Shown: piece after piece, positions 1 to 6,793 of the stretch
Position numbering within the stretch: position 1 is the first letter of the stretch
Layout: each line of letters opens with the position of its first letter
From: Euperipatoides rowelli
Lineage: Eukaryota; Onychophora; Udeonychophora; Euonychophora; Peripatopsidae
Assembly: GCA_003024985.2 (NCBI GenBank)
Contig: PXIH01S0063624.1
Reading direction: 5' to 3' (one strand)
Length of the DNA stretch: 10,660 nucleotides
Program-made: the position numbers and the translations under genes
The notes under the pieces: model-generated
Seen by the model: the letters and a program-made list of their open reading frames with translations, nothing else
The model's database searches: none
What the model was told of the DNA's origin: nothing

Positions 1-682
1 TATATTCAAATGTAATGATCACATGATCACTAGTAGAAATGGGTTCAAGATAGCTAACTTCATTCAAGTATAAATTCTTACAATTGATCACCAAATACAA
101 TACTGAATTTTGGTATAAACTAATATGAGTTGCAAAGTCTATAGGTTGTGTCATCATGTTACTCTGTATAAATTTTAAGAAATCATGTCCAAAACTGTTC
201 TCAGAATATTTACTTGTTTCAAGTTCCCAGTTAATAAGAGGGAGATTGAAATCTCCAATTATTATTATATCAGCATATTTATTTAAATAAAAGAGGTTCA
301 TTATCAAAAACAAGCTTTTTAATAATTTTTGATTCTCAGTATAAATCAAATTAGGGGGACGATAAAATATAGAAAGTAAATATTTCATGTTATCGAATTT
401 CATATCTAGAAATAACTGTTCTTTATATAATTCAAAAATATCTAGCTGACATAATTGATTTCTTGTGAATAAAATACAACTCTACCACCTCCTATTTTGT
501 TGTGTCTATCTTTCCGATTTAATTTATAACCAGGAAGCAATAAGAGTTCTGTAGGATTATTTCCTGTTAACCATGACTCAGTCAATATGAATATATCTGG
601 CATAATGTAAAGCACAAATGGTAGCAAAATCATCATATTTATTTTTTATTGATCAAGTATTAGTATAAAATATTTTTAATTT
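1..682 (-). pseudogene. LINE ORF2, N-terminal AP-type endonuclease domain (broken, partial)
   Basis: This domain nicks target DNA to prime reverse transcription. Reading leftward on the minus strand: LKIFYTNT, then a TGA at 655-653 where family members usually have Arg (N-x-R-S motif), then SIKNKYDDFATICALH, a one-base frameshift near 604, and PDIFILTESWL (the catalytic Glu motif, usually ETWL). RKDRHNKIGGGRVVFY follows, then another frameshift near 445. The rest is one open frame from about 447 to the edge. It contains YRPP (about 316), GDFNLP (Asp and Asn of the active site, about 258-241) and TSDHVIITF (catalytic Asp-His, about 33-10). The usual LDLV motif before SDH reads LYLV (about 97-86), a loss of a normally conserved Asp. 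At least one stop and two frameshifts make it non-functional. Identification as a LINE endonuclease is firm; the clade is less sure. Confidence 0.88.
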
Positions 683-692
683 CTTTTATCAG

Positions 693-1720
693 TTAATTGC
701 TATTTAATTTTTTTTTTTCGAAAATTCTTTTATCAACAATTTTATCTTTGTACAATACTAAAGATTCTCCTTTAGCATTTCTTTCTTTTATTTATTTTTT
801 AATTCTTTTATTTTTAATCTCTCAATCTTTGTCCTGTCTAATGAAAGCAACAGTTTGTTTATATCTCAATCTTCTGATAAAGATAATTTTTTATAGTTCC
901 CATAAANTAAAGATAATTTTTTATAGTTCCCATAAAAAAGCCATTTGTCTTTTATATTATCAAAATTAATTTTTGCTATAGAATTATCCGAAATTATTGA
1001 GAGAGTGAATTTATAATCATTAATATTCATATCAAAAGTTTTAAAATTTTTATTTAAAACTAGATCAATATAATCTTTTTTTTTTAAATGATATTTTTAT
1101 CCAAACCAAATATCAATATATTTTTATTTCTATTATAGCTATCTATTTGATTCTTAACAATTATTTCAAAGTGTTCTAAAATAGGTTGAGTTTGTTTTAT
1201 ATTATTTATATCAGTTAAATTTTTTTGGCATTTCTGTGATCTAAACTCCCATATCAATAATTTGTGTTTTAATTTTATTAATCTCTCATTTATTATTATC
1301 TATTTGTTTTATTTTTTGTTTGATTCCAGCAATTTTGATCTCATTTAAACTGACAGTTTTTTGTACATAATTTAGTCTATCCAATAAATTCTGTTCTGTT
1401 TTTCTTACAGCTTCTAATAATTCACCCTTATATTCTTTAAATTCTTTTATCATTATGACCATTTTAGATTCTAGGTTATCCTCGGATCTAATAATTATAT
1501 CTTTACATCTTGAACATAGCCAAGGCTCAGAATTATTTTCTAATAACTAATAGAATTGTGTAGAATATCCTAGACAAGTTGCGTGAGACCATCTTTGACA
1601 TTTTTCACATATTAAGGCCTCAGCATTTTCAGATACAATCTCACTGCAAAAATTGCAGCGGTCTTTATTATATGCTAATTCTGAGTTTGGTGATAAAGCT
1701 AATTTATTATAACTTGCCAT
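693..1720 (-). pseudogene. LINE ORF1 protein with PHD zinc finger and RRM-like region (broken)
   Basis: ORF1 proteins bind element RNA in the RNP. The likely start is ATG at 1720-1718 (MASYNKLALSPNS). A PHD-type C4HC3 set follows with every ligand kept: CNFC (about 1645), CEKC (about 1606), HATC (about 1582), and WLCSRC (about 1519-1502). An in-frame TAG at 1548-1546 interrupts the finger between the third and fourth pairs. A lysine- and glutamate-rich stretch comes next, then a TGA near 1288-1286 and a frameshift near 1260. NRNKNILIFGLDKN (about 1133-1090) resembles the first strand of the RRM-like domain in LINE ORF1 proteins. More frameshifts occur at an A-tract near 1080 and near 780. The end reads NAKGESLVLYKDKIVDKR, typical of ORF1 C-termini, and stops at TAA 695-693. 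The 878-936 duplication inserts ten extra codons. About 340 codons in all. Confidence 0.8.
878..936. repeat. Exact 29-bp direct repeat flanking a single N (probable assembly seam)
   Basis: Bases 878-906 and 908-936 are identical over 29 bp, and the only base between them is the window's single N (907). Two contig ends that overlap by 29 bp and were joined across a one-base placeholder instead of merged would look exactly like this. The unit lies inside ORF1 and encodes roughly YGNYKKLSL twice on the minus strand; the whole insert is 30 bp, so the reading frame survives. A true tandem duplication is possible but would not explain the N. Confidence 0.85.
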
Positions 1721-1832
1721 TTCTTGAAGAGAAAAAAGAAATTCTCTTAATTAGGCTAACGTTGATCTTAATAATCCACAGACTATATTTACAATAATTC
1801 ATCAATATAAAGTTTTCAATAGTTTTTATTTG

Positions 1833-2112
1833 TAGGCACTGGGTTAATTATTAATAATATAAACAATCAATTTATAAGTAATACAAACTTATCTAAAAAA
1901 AAGTTGAATTATATCAATTAGTACAATTTGTAAAAGTATTCCTAGTGCCTAATCTTTTAGATTCCGGCTTGTATTTTTATACAGCATTTGCAGCATTCAC
2001 AGTATTCTAATTCGGCGGTTACGTAGAAATTCAAATTATTTAAAATATTCAATGATGTCAAAAAAGTTGAATTATATCATTAGTACATTTGTAAAAGAAT
2101 TCCCAGTGCCTA
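1833..2112. repeat. Small repeat with 11-bp terminal inverted ends, possible MITE-like element
   Basis: TAGGCACTGGG at 1833-1843 is the exact reverse complement of CCCAGTGCCTA at 2102-2112. If the outer TA is a target duplication, this would be a 280-bp non-coding element bounded by GGCACTGGG ends. A near copy of the right end, CCTAGTGCCTA, also occurs at 1941-1951. The inside is AT-rich with no coding potential I can see. Homology beyond the first 11 bp of the two ends is weak, so the MITE reading is only a suggestion. Confidence 0.3.
1894..2111 (+). repeat. Pair of about 55-bp direct repeats (1894-1950 and 2060-2111)
   Basis: Both copies begin with an A-run plus AGTTGAATTATATCA, continue through TTAGTACA and TTTGTAAAAG, and end in CAGTGCCT or TAGTGCCT. 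They differ by a few substitutions and one-base indels (about 85-90% identical by eye). The second copy ends at the right border of the inverted-end repeat 1833-2112, the first sits inside it, and about 110 bp separate them. This suggests a duplicated right end, or one copy inserted next to another. Confidence 0.7.
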
Positions 2113-2209
2113 TGAATCTTTCTTTGAATGGAATTTTGGAGATGATTTGGAAGGGGTTAATTTTCTGCAGTCGACTTCTTAGTTGATGACCAGAAATATT
2201 TCTATGGGT
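2113..2209. other. Short flank left of the palindrome, no assigned function
   Basis: No confident feature. One plus-strand frame near 2168-2209 reads AVDFLVDDQKYFYG, which vaguely recalls the first catalytic Asp region of retroelement integrases and would suit a deleted integrase joined to the left palindrome arm. It is too short to claim. Confidence 0.15.
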
Positions 2210-2460
2210 GATTTAGCTAAAACCCAGATAAAAAAATTTGAAAATCTACAAGAGTCACAGCTACAATAATTACACATCAATGACTTACTTTTTTCTTACA
2301 GAAGCACCCCGCATGCCAACTTAAAACTGTCACCCACACTGACAGTTTTAAGTTGGCATGCGGGGTGCTTCTGTAAGAAAAAAGTAAGTCATTGGTGGGT
2401 AATTGTAGATGTGACTCTTGTAGATTTTCAAATTTTTTTTATCTGGGTTTTAGCTAAATC
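2210..2460. repeat. Long inverted repeat (palindrome) made of Gypsy integrase sequence
   Basis: The left arm 2210-2332 and right arm 2340-2460 are reverse complements around a 7-bp spacer (2333-2339, CCCACAC). The inner 55 bp (2278-2332 against 2340-2394) are perfectly paired; the outer about 66 bp differ by a few substitutions and indels. Both arms encode the same piece of a Ty3/Gypsy integrase, on the plus strand in the left arm and on the minus strand in the right, including YRSTPHANLKLS from the conserved YR-x-TPH motif. Only the right arm continues outward into more integrase. As RNA or single-stranded DNA it would fold into a hairpin of over 110 bp. Confidence 0.92.
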
Positions 2461-2700
2461 CATGGAGCGTTCCACTTGTCCATTACTTGCTGAGCGAAAT
2501 GGTGCAGATTTGGTATGAAGAATTCCTCGATTCTGGCAGAAAAGTTTAAATTCGGCGGAGGTGAATGGAGTTACATTATCCAAAATTAGATGTTCTGGGT
2601 AACCATAGTGTACAAAGTAAAATGAGAATTCCTTATGAATCTCTATGTCACAATAATTAATTCTGGTTGGACTTTTCTAGAAATAACTACAATAAAAATT
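2348..2700 (-). pseudogene. Ty3/Gypsy-type retrotransposon integrase, catalytic core fragment
   Basis: Integrase joins the element's cDNA to host DNA. A minus-strand frame open from about 2677 to 2348 reads HYGYPEHLILDN, TPFTSAEFKLFCQNRGILH, SAPFRSASNGQVERS. These are the hallmarks of the rve core: fG-P-x-x-l-x-DN, qFtS-x-eF, GI-x-H, saP-hP-x-SNG-q-x-ER. The second catalytic Asp (codon 2580-2578) and the Glu (2472-2470) have exactly 35 residues between them, so the D-35-E spacing survives. Changes from the norm include DN followed by V instead of G, and RSASNG for HPxSNG. After a one-base frameshift near 2370 the YRSTPH motif follows. Upstream (2700-2650) FIVVISRKVQPELIIV in another frame resembles the region after the first catalytic Asp, which is not visible. 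The zinc-binding N-terminus and the chromodomain or C-terminus are absent. Confidence 0.85.
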
Positions 2701-2819
2701 CTGTAATAACCAGAGCAATGAGTTTATGCAACAAATACAATCTATCACCCTACATCCCTACCCAGCAATTTAAAAGAGAAGTAAAAACAATGAGAACTAT
2801 AACTTGCAAATATCATTAA
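2661..2819 (+). pseudogene. C-terminal end of a Jockey-like LINE ORF2 (fragment)
   Basis: The plus-strand frame from 2661 to the TAA at 2817-2819 reads NNYNKNSVITRAMSLCNKYN, then SPYIPTQQFKREVKTM. Jockey/CR1-type ORF2 proteins often end in a similar pattern: Tyr-Gly/Asn-Lys-Asn-Ser, Pro-Ile-x-Arg-Met, a short spacer with Asn, then a Phe-Lys-Arg segment shortly before the stop. The fragment is only about 52 codons and starts abruptly beside the minus-strand integrase relic, which suggests a 5'-truncated insertion. DNA up to about 2866 may be its 3' UTR. The match is by motif only. Confidence 0.45.
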
Positions 2820-2865
2820 GGATTATATGTTAAGAATACAAATTTGTTTATACAATGATTGATAA

Positions 2866-3470
2866 AGTTTTATTTTGTTTATTTATTTTTATTTATTCTA
2901 ATGTTTAAACCAAAAGGTTTATACATATGTTACTAAAGAGTTAATAAAACTAAAGAAATTATTTTTTCTCAGTAAAAGTAAAATTCTAAATATATTAAAA
3001 AAAATAAACAATCAAAACAACTAAAACTAAACAATTAAATGGGCAAAAACTTTTAACACAAATATTAATTTCTCTTTTGAATTCACAATATGATCCATCA
3101 AAAAAAAAATGTTGGTATGCCATTCCAATTTTTAACCTGTCTTCTCAAAATAGAGTTATTATAATGTTTCCTATCTGTCAGAATGGTAGTCTTTATAGCA
3201 TATCTGTGATATATGTTAGGAAATCTTGTATCAAAAGGAAAAGTCTGTTTTTATTGTTTTTGATGACAATTTCCTTGTACATAAAGATCTAGTCATTTTT
3301 TAACATAATTTGTTTGGGACAAATAAGTTTATCAAATCTTGTTTTAAAATCCATTTTTTCCAAATCCAGATATTTATTTTGTGAAATTCCTGAATGATTT
3401 GTCAATTTTAATACATTCAGGTTTGCTTTGATATTGGTAGATTTCACCACCATATAAAAAAGAGTAAAAT
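2866..3470 (-). mobile_element. 5'-truncated LINE 3' end on the minus strand, with TAAA-rich tail
   Basis: On the minus strand a degenerate ORF2 C-terminus (about 3470 to 2969) is followed by an AT-rich 3' UTR. It ends in TTTAAACATTAG and then a run of AATAAATAAA-type units (about 2912 to 2866). The terminus closely resembles that of the plus-strand LINE at 8821-10145 (TTAAACTTTTAATG then AATAAATAAA) and a minus-strand tail near 10618. No clear target-site duplication was found. Confidence 0.5.
2969..3470 (-). pseudogene. LINE ORF2 C-terminal region (degenerate, several frames)
   Basis: Two minus-strand frames alternate. One reads YLDLEKMDFKTRFDKLICPK, then after a TAG IFMYKEIVIKNNKN. The second matches the plus-strand LINE at 9664-9705, which reads VFLFKEIIIKNNEN. 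After a frameshift comes HYNNSILRRQVKNWNGIP and later CEFKREINICVKSF, which fits the WN-x-[LI]-P and FK-x-x-[LI] pattern at the end of CR1/Jockey-type ORF2 proteins. Part of the frame similarity could be chance in AT-rich DNA, but the LINE-like tail downstream supports the call. The plus-strand frame over 3077-3292 is its shadow. Confidence 0.45.
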
Positions 3471-3479
3471 GTGTAATAG

Positions 3480-3820
3480 GGTTTTTGGACTAAGAGCACC
3501 CCTGAGGCTATTTACCTAAATTAGGCTAAACAAGATGCAAGATTAGGGAAGATGGAGAGTTGGAGAATGGGCCAATACAATAAATAAAATAGAAAAGAGC
3601 CAAAGTATTATTATTCAAGGCAAAAATAAGTAATAAGGAACTTTTACAAAGTAACCATCTGAACAGACAGACAGACATTTATTGTAAAAGGAAGGACTCC
3701 CCTAACCCACAAGCATCTCCACTCAACTATACTACTTATAAAGAAATGTATAATTGCATTAAAACAATAATATTATAGTCAGCTCATCCAATTGTTTAAA
3801 CATGTTATTATACAATAGAT
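3480..3820. other. Unassigned AT-rich stretch
   Basis: I see no coding frame or known element. It holds the CAGACAGACAGACA run at 3664-3677 and an AATAAATAAAATA stretch near 3578-3590 that could be another worn LINE tail on the plus strand. Confidence 0.5.
3664..3677. repeat. Short (GACA)n microsatellite
   Basis: CAGACAGACAGACA, about three and a half units, followed by TTTATTG. GACA/GTCT-type short tails end some retroposons, but nothing here shows which element it would belong to. Confidence 0.7.
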
Positions 3821-4200
3821 AGAATTCTACATCGCTGCTTCGATGAAGCCGGCAGCAAATGGTGCACGGTTATAAGAACTAATACCGCATCAAGGCCGAA
3901 CTGTACAATCTTGGTAAAACTACTAAGAATTGCTGTCTGCCTGGCCATCTCCTTTCTGCTTTCTGAGATAACATTAGTCCAACTGCAGGAGACACACTAA
4001 TCCTGGTTTGCACATTCCACCGCTGGATAGAACACCTGGAACACGGATGAAACAGTGGAGCATGGAGTTCACCTCAGACATCTACCGCCTCATCTAGGCA
4101 TCGATTCCCGATCACCAAGTAAGACTGTTCTTTTGCTTGCCTAGGCCTTACACGTATAACCTAATCCTGAATCAGTCTTGTATTAACTGCGCTAGCGAAA
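3820..4200. other. GC-richer island, unidentified (old exon, SINE or other repeat)
   Basis: Base composition jumps to around 45-52% G+C (for example 4021-4080) against about 25-30% around it, with CpG sites such as CATCGCTGCTTCGATGAAGC and CACCGCTGG. A minus-strand frame is open for about 60 codons (about 4000 to 3812), and a plus-strand frame (about 3969-4048) reads SPTAGDTLILVCTFHRWIE before TGA. Neither matches a protein I know. Near 4047-4110 TGAAACAGTGG and GCATCGATTCCC loosely recall the A and B boxes of a tRNA-derived SINE. The right edge CCAAGTAAGAC could pass for a splice donor. Confidence 0.35.
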
Positions 4201-4225
4201 CTGTAGGCTAAAATCTTTATAAGCT

Positions 4226-4265
4226 AATATAATAATAATATACTTATTTATATATATATATATAT
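4226..4265. repeat. AT microsatellite: (AAT)n then (TA)n
   Basis: AATAATAATA at about 4230-4240 is followed by TATATATATATATATAT at 4249-4265. Confidence 0.9.
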
Positions 4266-4299
4266 TTGTAGATATTTATATTCTGTTTGCTCATACACC

Positions 4300-4440
4300 T
4301 TTATAAATTATAAACTATTGTCTCATCCACCACACTCTAGTCTCTCCCTATGACATCACATCCAACCTGAAAATGCTCACCCTTGGTCATCGCATCGATA
4401 GCCTCACCCCTCTCAAACTGATGCTACAAATGTTTTAAAT
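4300..4440 (+). other. Pyrimidine-rich, GC-richer stretch with an open plus-strand frame, unidentified
   Basis: The plus-strand frame reads LIHHTLVSPYDITSNLKM, then LTLGHRIDSLTPLKLM, and ends at TAA near 4437. Composition is well above the background in G+C. I do not recognise the peptide. It may be part of the same unknown unit as the island at 3820-4200, from which the AT microsatellite separates it. Confidence 0.2.
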
Positions 4441-4770
4441 TATTTCTAAGAAAACCAAATTTTTTTCTGATATTATTTATCATCATTAAGTGATTTTTAA
4501 AATTTTAGCATTAATGTGTGTTTATCTAATTTAGGCTACAGCATATCTGTAACTGGAATTATACTTTGGATATTGTCTTAAACAAACATTTATTATTAAA
4601 CAAACAATAAGTACTAAGAATCTCTTACTGCGATGAGTTCCTCGTTAAGATCTATATACTGTAGGTTTAAAACATTTTAAATAAAGCAGTATGTTATATA
4701 GGCATAAGTAAAGAAAATATCAATATTCTGCAAAGTTAAATTTTTATTATGATCCATTTGTTTGATACTT
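4441..4770. other. AT-rich DNA with no recognised feature
   Basis: Both strands are full of stops. I found no motif, no repeat of note and no sign of a gene. Confidence 0.6.
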
Positions 4771-5147
4771 TAAATTCCATTTATAGTTATTTTGTCTTCC
4801 AACACAGAAATAAATGGTAAATAAATAGTGTGCCTTCTATTGTTATCACCCAATCATTCATTTATGTTCAATTTATTTTCCTGTACCGGTCCTAAATGTA
4901 TTATTAATTTGATATGATTCTCCACCGTTCATTTATCATCCAAAGCTGCAGAAATATAATTAGTTTTACACAACATGTTGACAATTTAATTTTTTTAATT
5001 AGTTCTGCCTGTGTTTTAAACTATTTCCCTCACATTTTCTTCAAATAATGAGCATTTATTAAAAGCATGTTAATTATTATCAGCATGCAAATAATTCACT
5101 AATAGATTTAAAAAATTTCCCATTGCGTTCAATCTGAGAAACTGTTA
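4771..5147 (-). pseudogene. Stop-riddled coding-like stretch, possible hAT-type transposase relic
   Basis: One minus-strand frame reads coherently for about 125 codons with six internal stops: LNAMGNFLNLLVNYLHADNN near 5130, CSLFEENVREIV, TNYISAALDDK, and NNRRHTIYLPFISVLEDKI near 4830-4780, ending at TAA 4773-4771. The last piece recalls the YYR-x-T-I-Y-x-PF-[IL]-D segment of hAT transposases of the THAP12/ZMYM1-like type. No catalytic residues, BED finger or inverted ends are visible. Chance similarity is a real possibility, and I hold the assignment loosely. Confidence 0.25.
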
Positions 5148-5480
5148 ATCAGAAGAAGTAGACTACATACTTTCTGTTTCCTCTTAGTTGTAATACTTTG
5201 TCAATATTTTCAAATGAAATTTGTGTAGACAGTAGAATGCTAACTATTTACAGTTTTCTCTTCTTCCATTTATCAGTTTATAACTAGATTTCAAACTTAA
5301 TTCATTATGAGACTAAAGTTGTTTCTAACTGAATTCAGTTAAAAGATTTCAAAAAAATTTCAAAATAAGAAACAACAAATCAAAATTATTATTTAATGGT
5401 TTATTTAATAATACAGTAATGTATTGTCAATAATAAAATAATAATACTTTTATTTTAAATATTTTTTATAAATAAAGTTA
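5148..5480. other. AT-rich DNA with no recognised feature
   Basis: Holds A/T runs and AATAATA-type simple sequence at about 5385-5460. I see no gene. Its right part may include the end of the 3' UTR of the minus-strand LINE whose ORF ends at 5578. Confidence 0.6.
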
Positions 5481-6720
5481 GTTTATTTACACACTAATAC
5501 AAGACAATAGTAAAATAACAAAACTGAACATTAGAATGAATAATGTAGGCAAATTTAATTTCACAAATGTTAAGAATTTAGCTAGACCAAAATTTGTTTA
5601 CTTGGTAAGTAAAGTAGGTCATTTTATAGGTTTGAACAATATTTATCTTTATAAAGGTTATCAGGTCAAATCTTATATCCTGAAAAATCCTTAGACATCT
5701 TAGTTTCCATAAACTGAAAATTATTTTTTTGATTGGATCACTGATATTTGCAGACATAAGGATTTTAAGAGACTCGTATTTATACAAATCAATGTAACTA
5801 GATGGTCACACCAAACTCTAGAGGCATTAAAGAAATTGCATTTGAGAAATAAATACTCAGTTGATTCTGAGTCTTGACAAAAAATGCATTTGTAGTCTAA
5901 TTTTAGTTTAAATGTTTTAATTAAACAGGCATTGACTTTGGGAGCATTATAGATCAGTTGTAAAGCAAAACAACGAAGTTAGGTGGAAGATAAGAATTCA
6001 TAGTAGATTTAATCCAGATGTGCTCAGATTGGATCAATAATTTATGTTGATACTAATATGTTGTAATTTTGCAAAGCTCTATATAGCAACTTTGTTATAG
6101 CAGTTTTAATTGGGATATCATCCAAAGATCTAATCTTACTTTGTAAAGATCCCAAAATCTAATTGATTTTATAGCATGTGGTGGCAGAGTATCTGTGGGT
6201 AGAACATCCATTAAAATATTATCTTTTAAATATTTAATCAGATTTCTAATAGCATCAGCGTTGACAGTTTTTAAAAATAGGAAAAAGGTCTATTAGACCT
6301 AGGCTTCCTTTAGACACATGTGCATAGATTTTCTATTTATTAACATGAGTTTATTCTGACAGATAAATTTGGTAAATAAACTAATAATCTTATTTAGTAA
6401 ATATTTAGTGAAAGAGGTATGGGAGACATGATATAAATTTTTTTTGTCACAAATTAGATTCACAATTTTAATCCGTAATGGTAAAGACAGGTCTGAAAAT
6501 TTAAGTGATAATATTTTTTTAATCCATTTAACAAATTGTCATAAATTTTTCTTTTGACTACACAAGGTTTAGAAAAGCTTCAGTAATTTGTAGTTTTAAA
6601 AATGTAGAATAGAAATTAAATCTAAATTGATCAAGGAGTGTAAAGATATAAACTGAAAAGCTATGTCTTCATACATCTGAATCTAACATTAATACAACTG
6701 AAGTTTAAAAGAAACAAACA
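5480..6720 (-). mobile_element. 3' half of an L1/Tx1-like LINE on the minus strand
   Basis: A degenerate ORF2 C-terminal half (6720 to 5578) is followed by an AT-rich 3' UTR with AATAAA-type signals (GTAAATAAAC near 5485-5493 on the plus-strand scale). The left border is not exact. The copy is 5'-truncated or interrupted near 6720, where plus-strand Ty3/Gypsy sequence begins. Confidence 0.65.
5578..6720 (-). pseudogene. LINE ORF2: RT C-terminal part, connector and zf-RVT-type zinc finger (L1/Tx1-like)
   Basis: Reading leftward: IQMYEDIAF near 6680 may be a damaged motif C (YADD). TLLDQFRFNFYSTFLKL with ITEAF (about 6635-6580) fits the F-x-x-x-SGLKLN-x-x-KTEA stretch after it. Then QFVKWIKKILSLKFSDLSLP, IISLFTKFIC with QNKLMLINRKSM (compare FIW-x-nK-x-RI), and SKGSLGLIDLF (GGLGl-D motif, about 6315-6285). 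A long open piece NADAIRNLIKYLKD to WDLYKVRLDLWM covers about 6260-6120. The C-terminus has CIFC, ESTEYLF, KC and SRVW (about 5893-5800), the Cys/His pattern of the zf-RVT domain with Tyr where His is usual. After a frameshift near 5755 comes IIFSLWKLRCLRIFQD, then a stop at 5580-5578. Many stops and frameshifts; clearly dead. Confidence 0.75.
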
Positions 6721-6793
6721 ACTACAATTTCAGAAAAATATTGGCTTGAAATCAAAAATAACAAGTGACATGAGAAATCTTGATTGGACTGAC

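Larger units (their letters stand above)
1..1800 (-). mobile_element. 5' half of a CR1-like non-LTR retrotransposon (LINE), cut by the window edge
   Basis: On the minus strand the order is a short 5' leader (about 1800 to 1721), ORF1 with a PHD finger (1720 to 693), then ORF2 beginning with an AP endonuclease domain (about 682 to 1 and beyond). The two ORFs lie almost end to end, as is usual for LINEs. PHD fingers are known in ORF1 proteins of CR1-like elements, which is why I place it there; the reverse transcriptase that would settle the clade lies outside the window to the left. Both ORFs are broken by stops and frameshifts, so this is a dead copy. The 5' boundary is uncertain: I see no target-site duplication, and a separate repeat begins near 1833. 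Confidence 0.75.

Noticed and set aside
878-936. Tandem repeat or CRISPR-like unit
   Set aside because: Only two copies, a spacer of one undefined base, and a eukaryotic retroelement context; an assembly seam fits better.
697-969. Plus-strand open frame of 90 codons, hydrophobic, crossing the N
   Set aside because: It is antisense to the LINE ORF1, reads low-complexity Phe/Leu-rich text from T-runs, and passes through the artefactual duplication.
1579-1797. Plus-strand open frame of 72 codons
   Set aside because: Lies antisense to the PHD finger of ORF1, whose eight ligands make the minus strand the true one.
2210-2460. Rho-independent terminator or microRNA precursor
   Set aside because: Arms are far too long and encode integrase on each strand; there is no bacterial context. 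A source of double-stranded RNA remains possible and is listed as a finding.
3077-3292. Plus-strand open frame of 71 codons starting at an ATG
   Set aside because: No recognisable motif, and the minus strand over the same bases carries LINE C-terminal motifs such as WNGIP.
3580-3592. Polyadenylation signal of a host gene (AATAAATAAAATA)
   Set aside because: No upstream coding sequence; in DNA this AT-rich such strings are expected and may be an old LINE tail.
4047-4120. tRNA gene
   Set aside because: The T-stem and acceptor stem do not pair and no anticodon arm could be folded; at most a SINE head.
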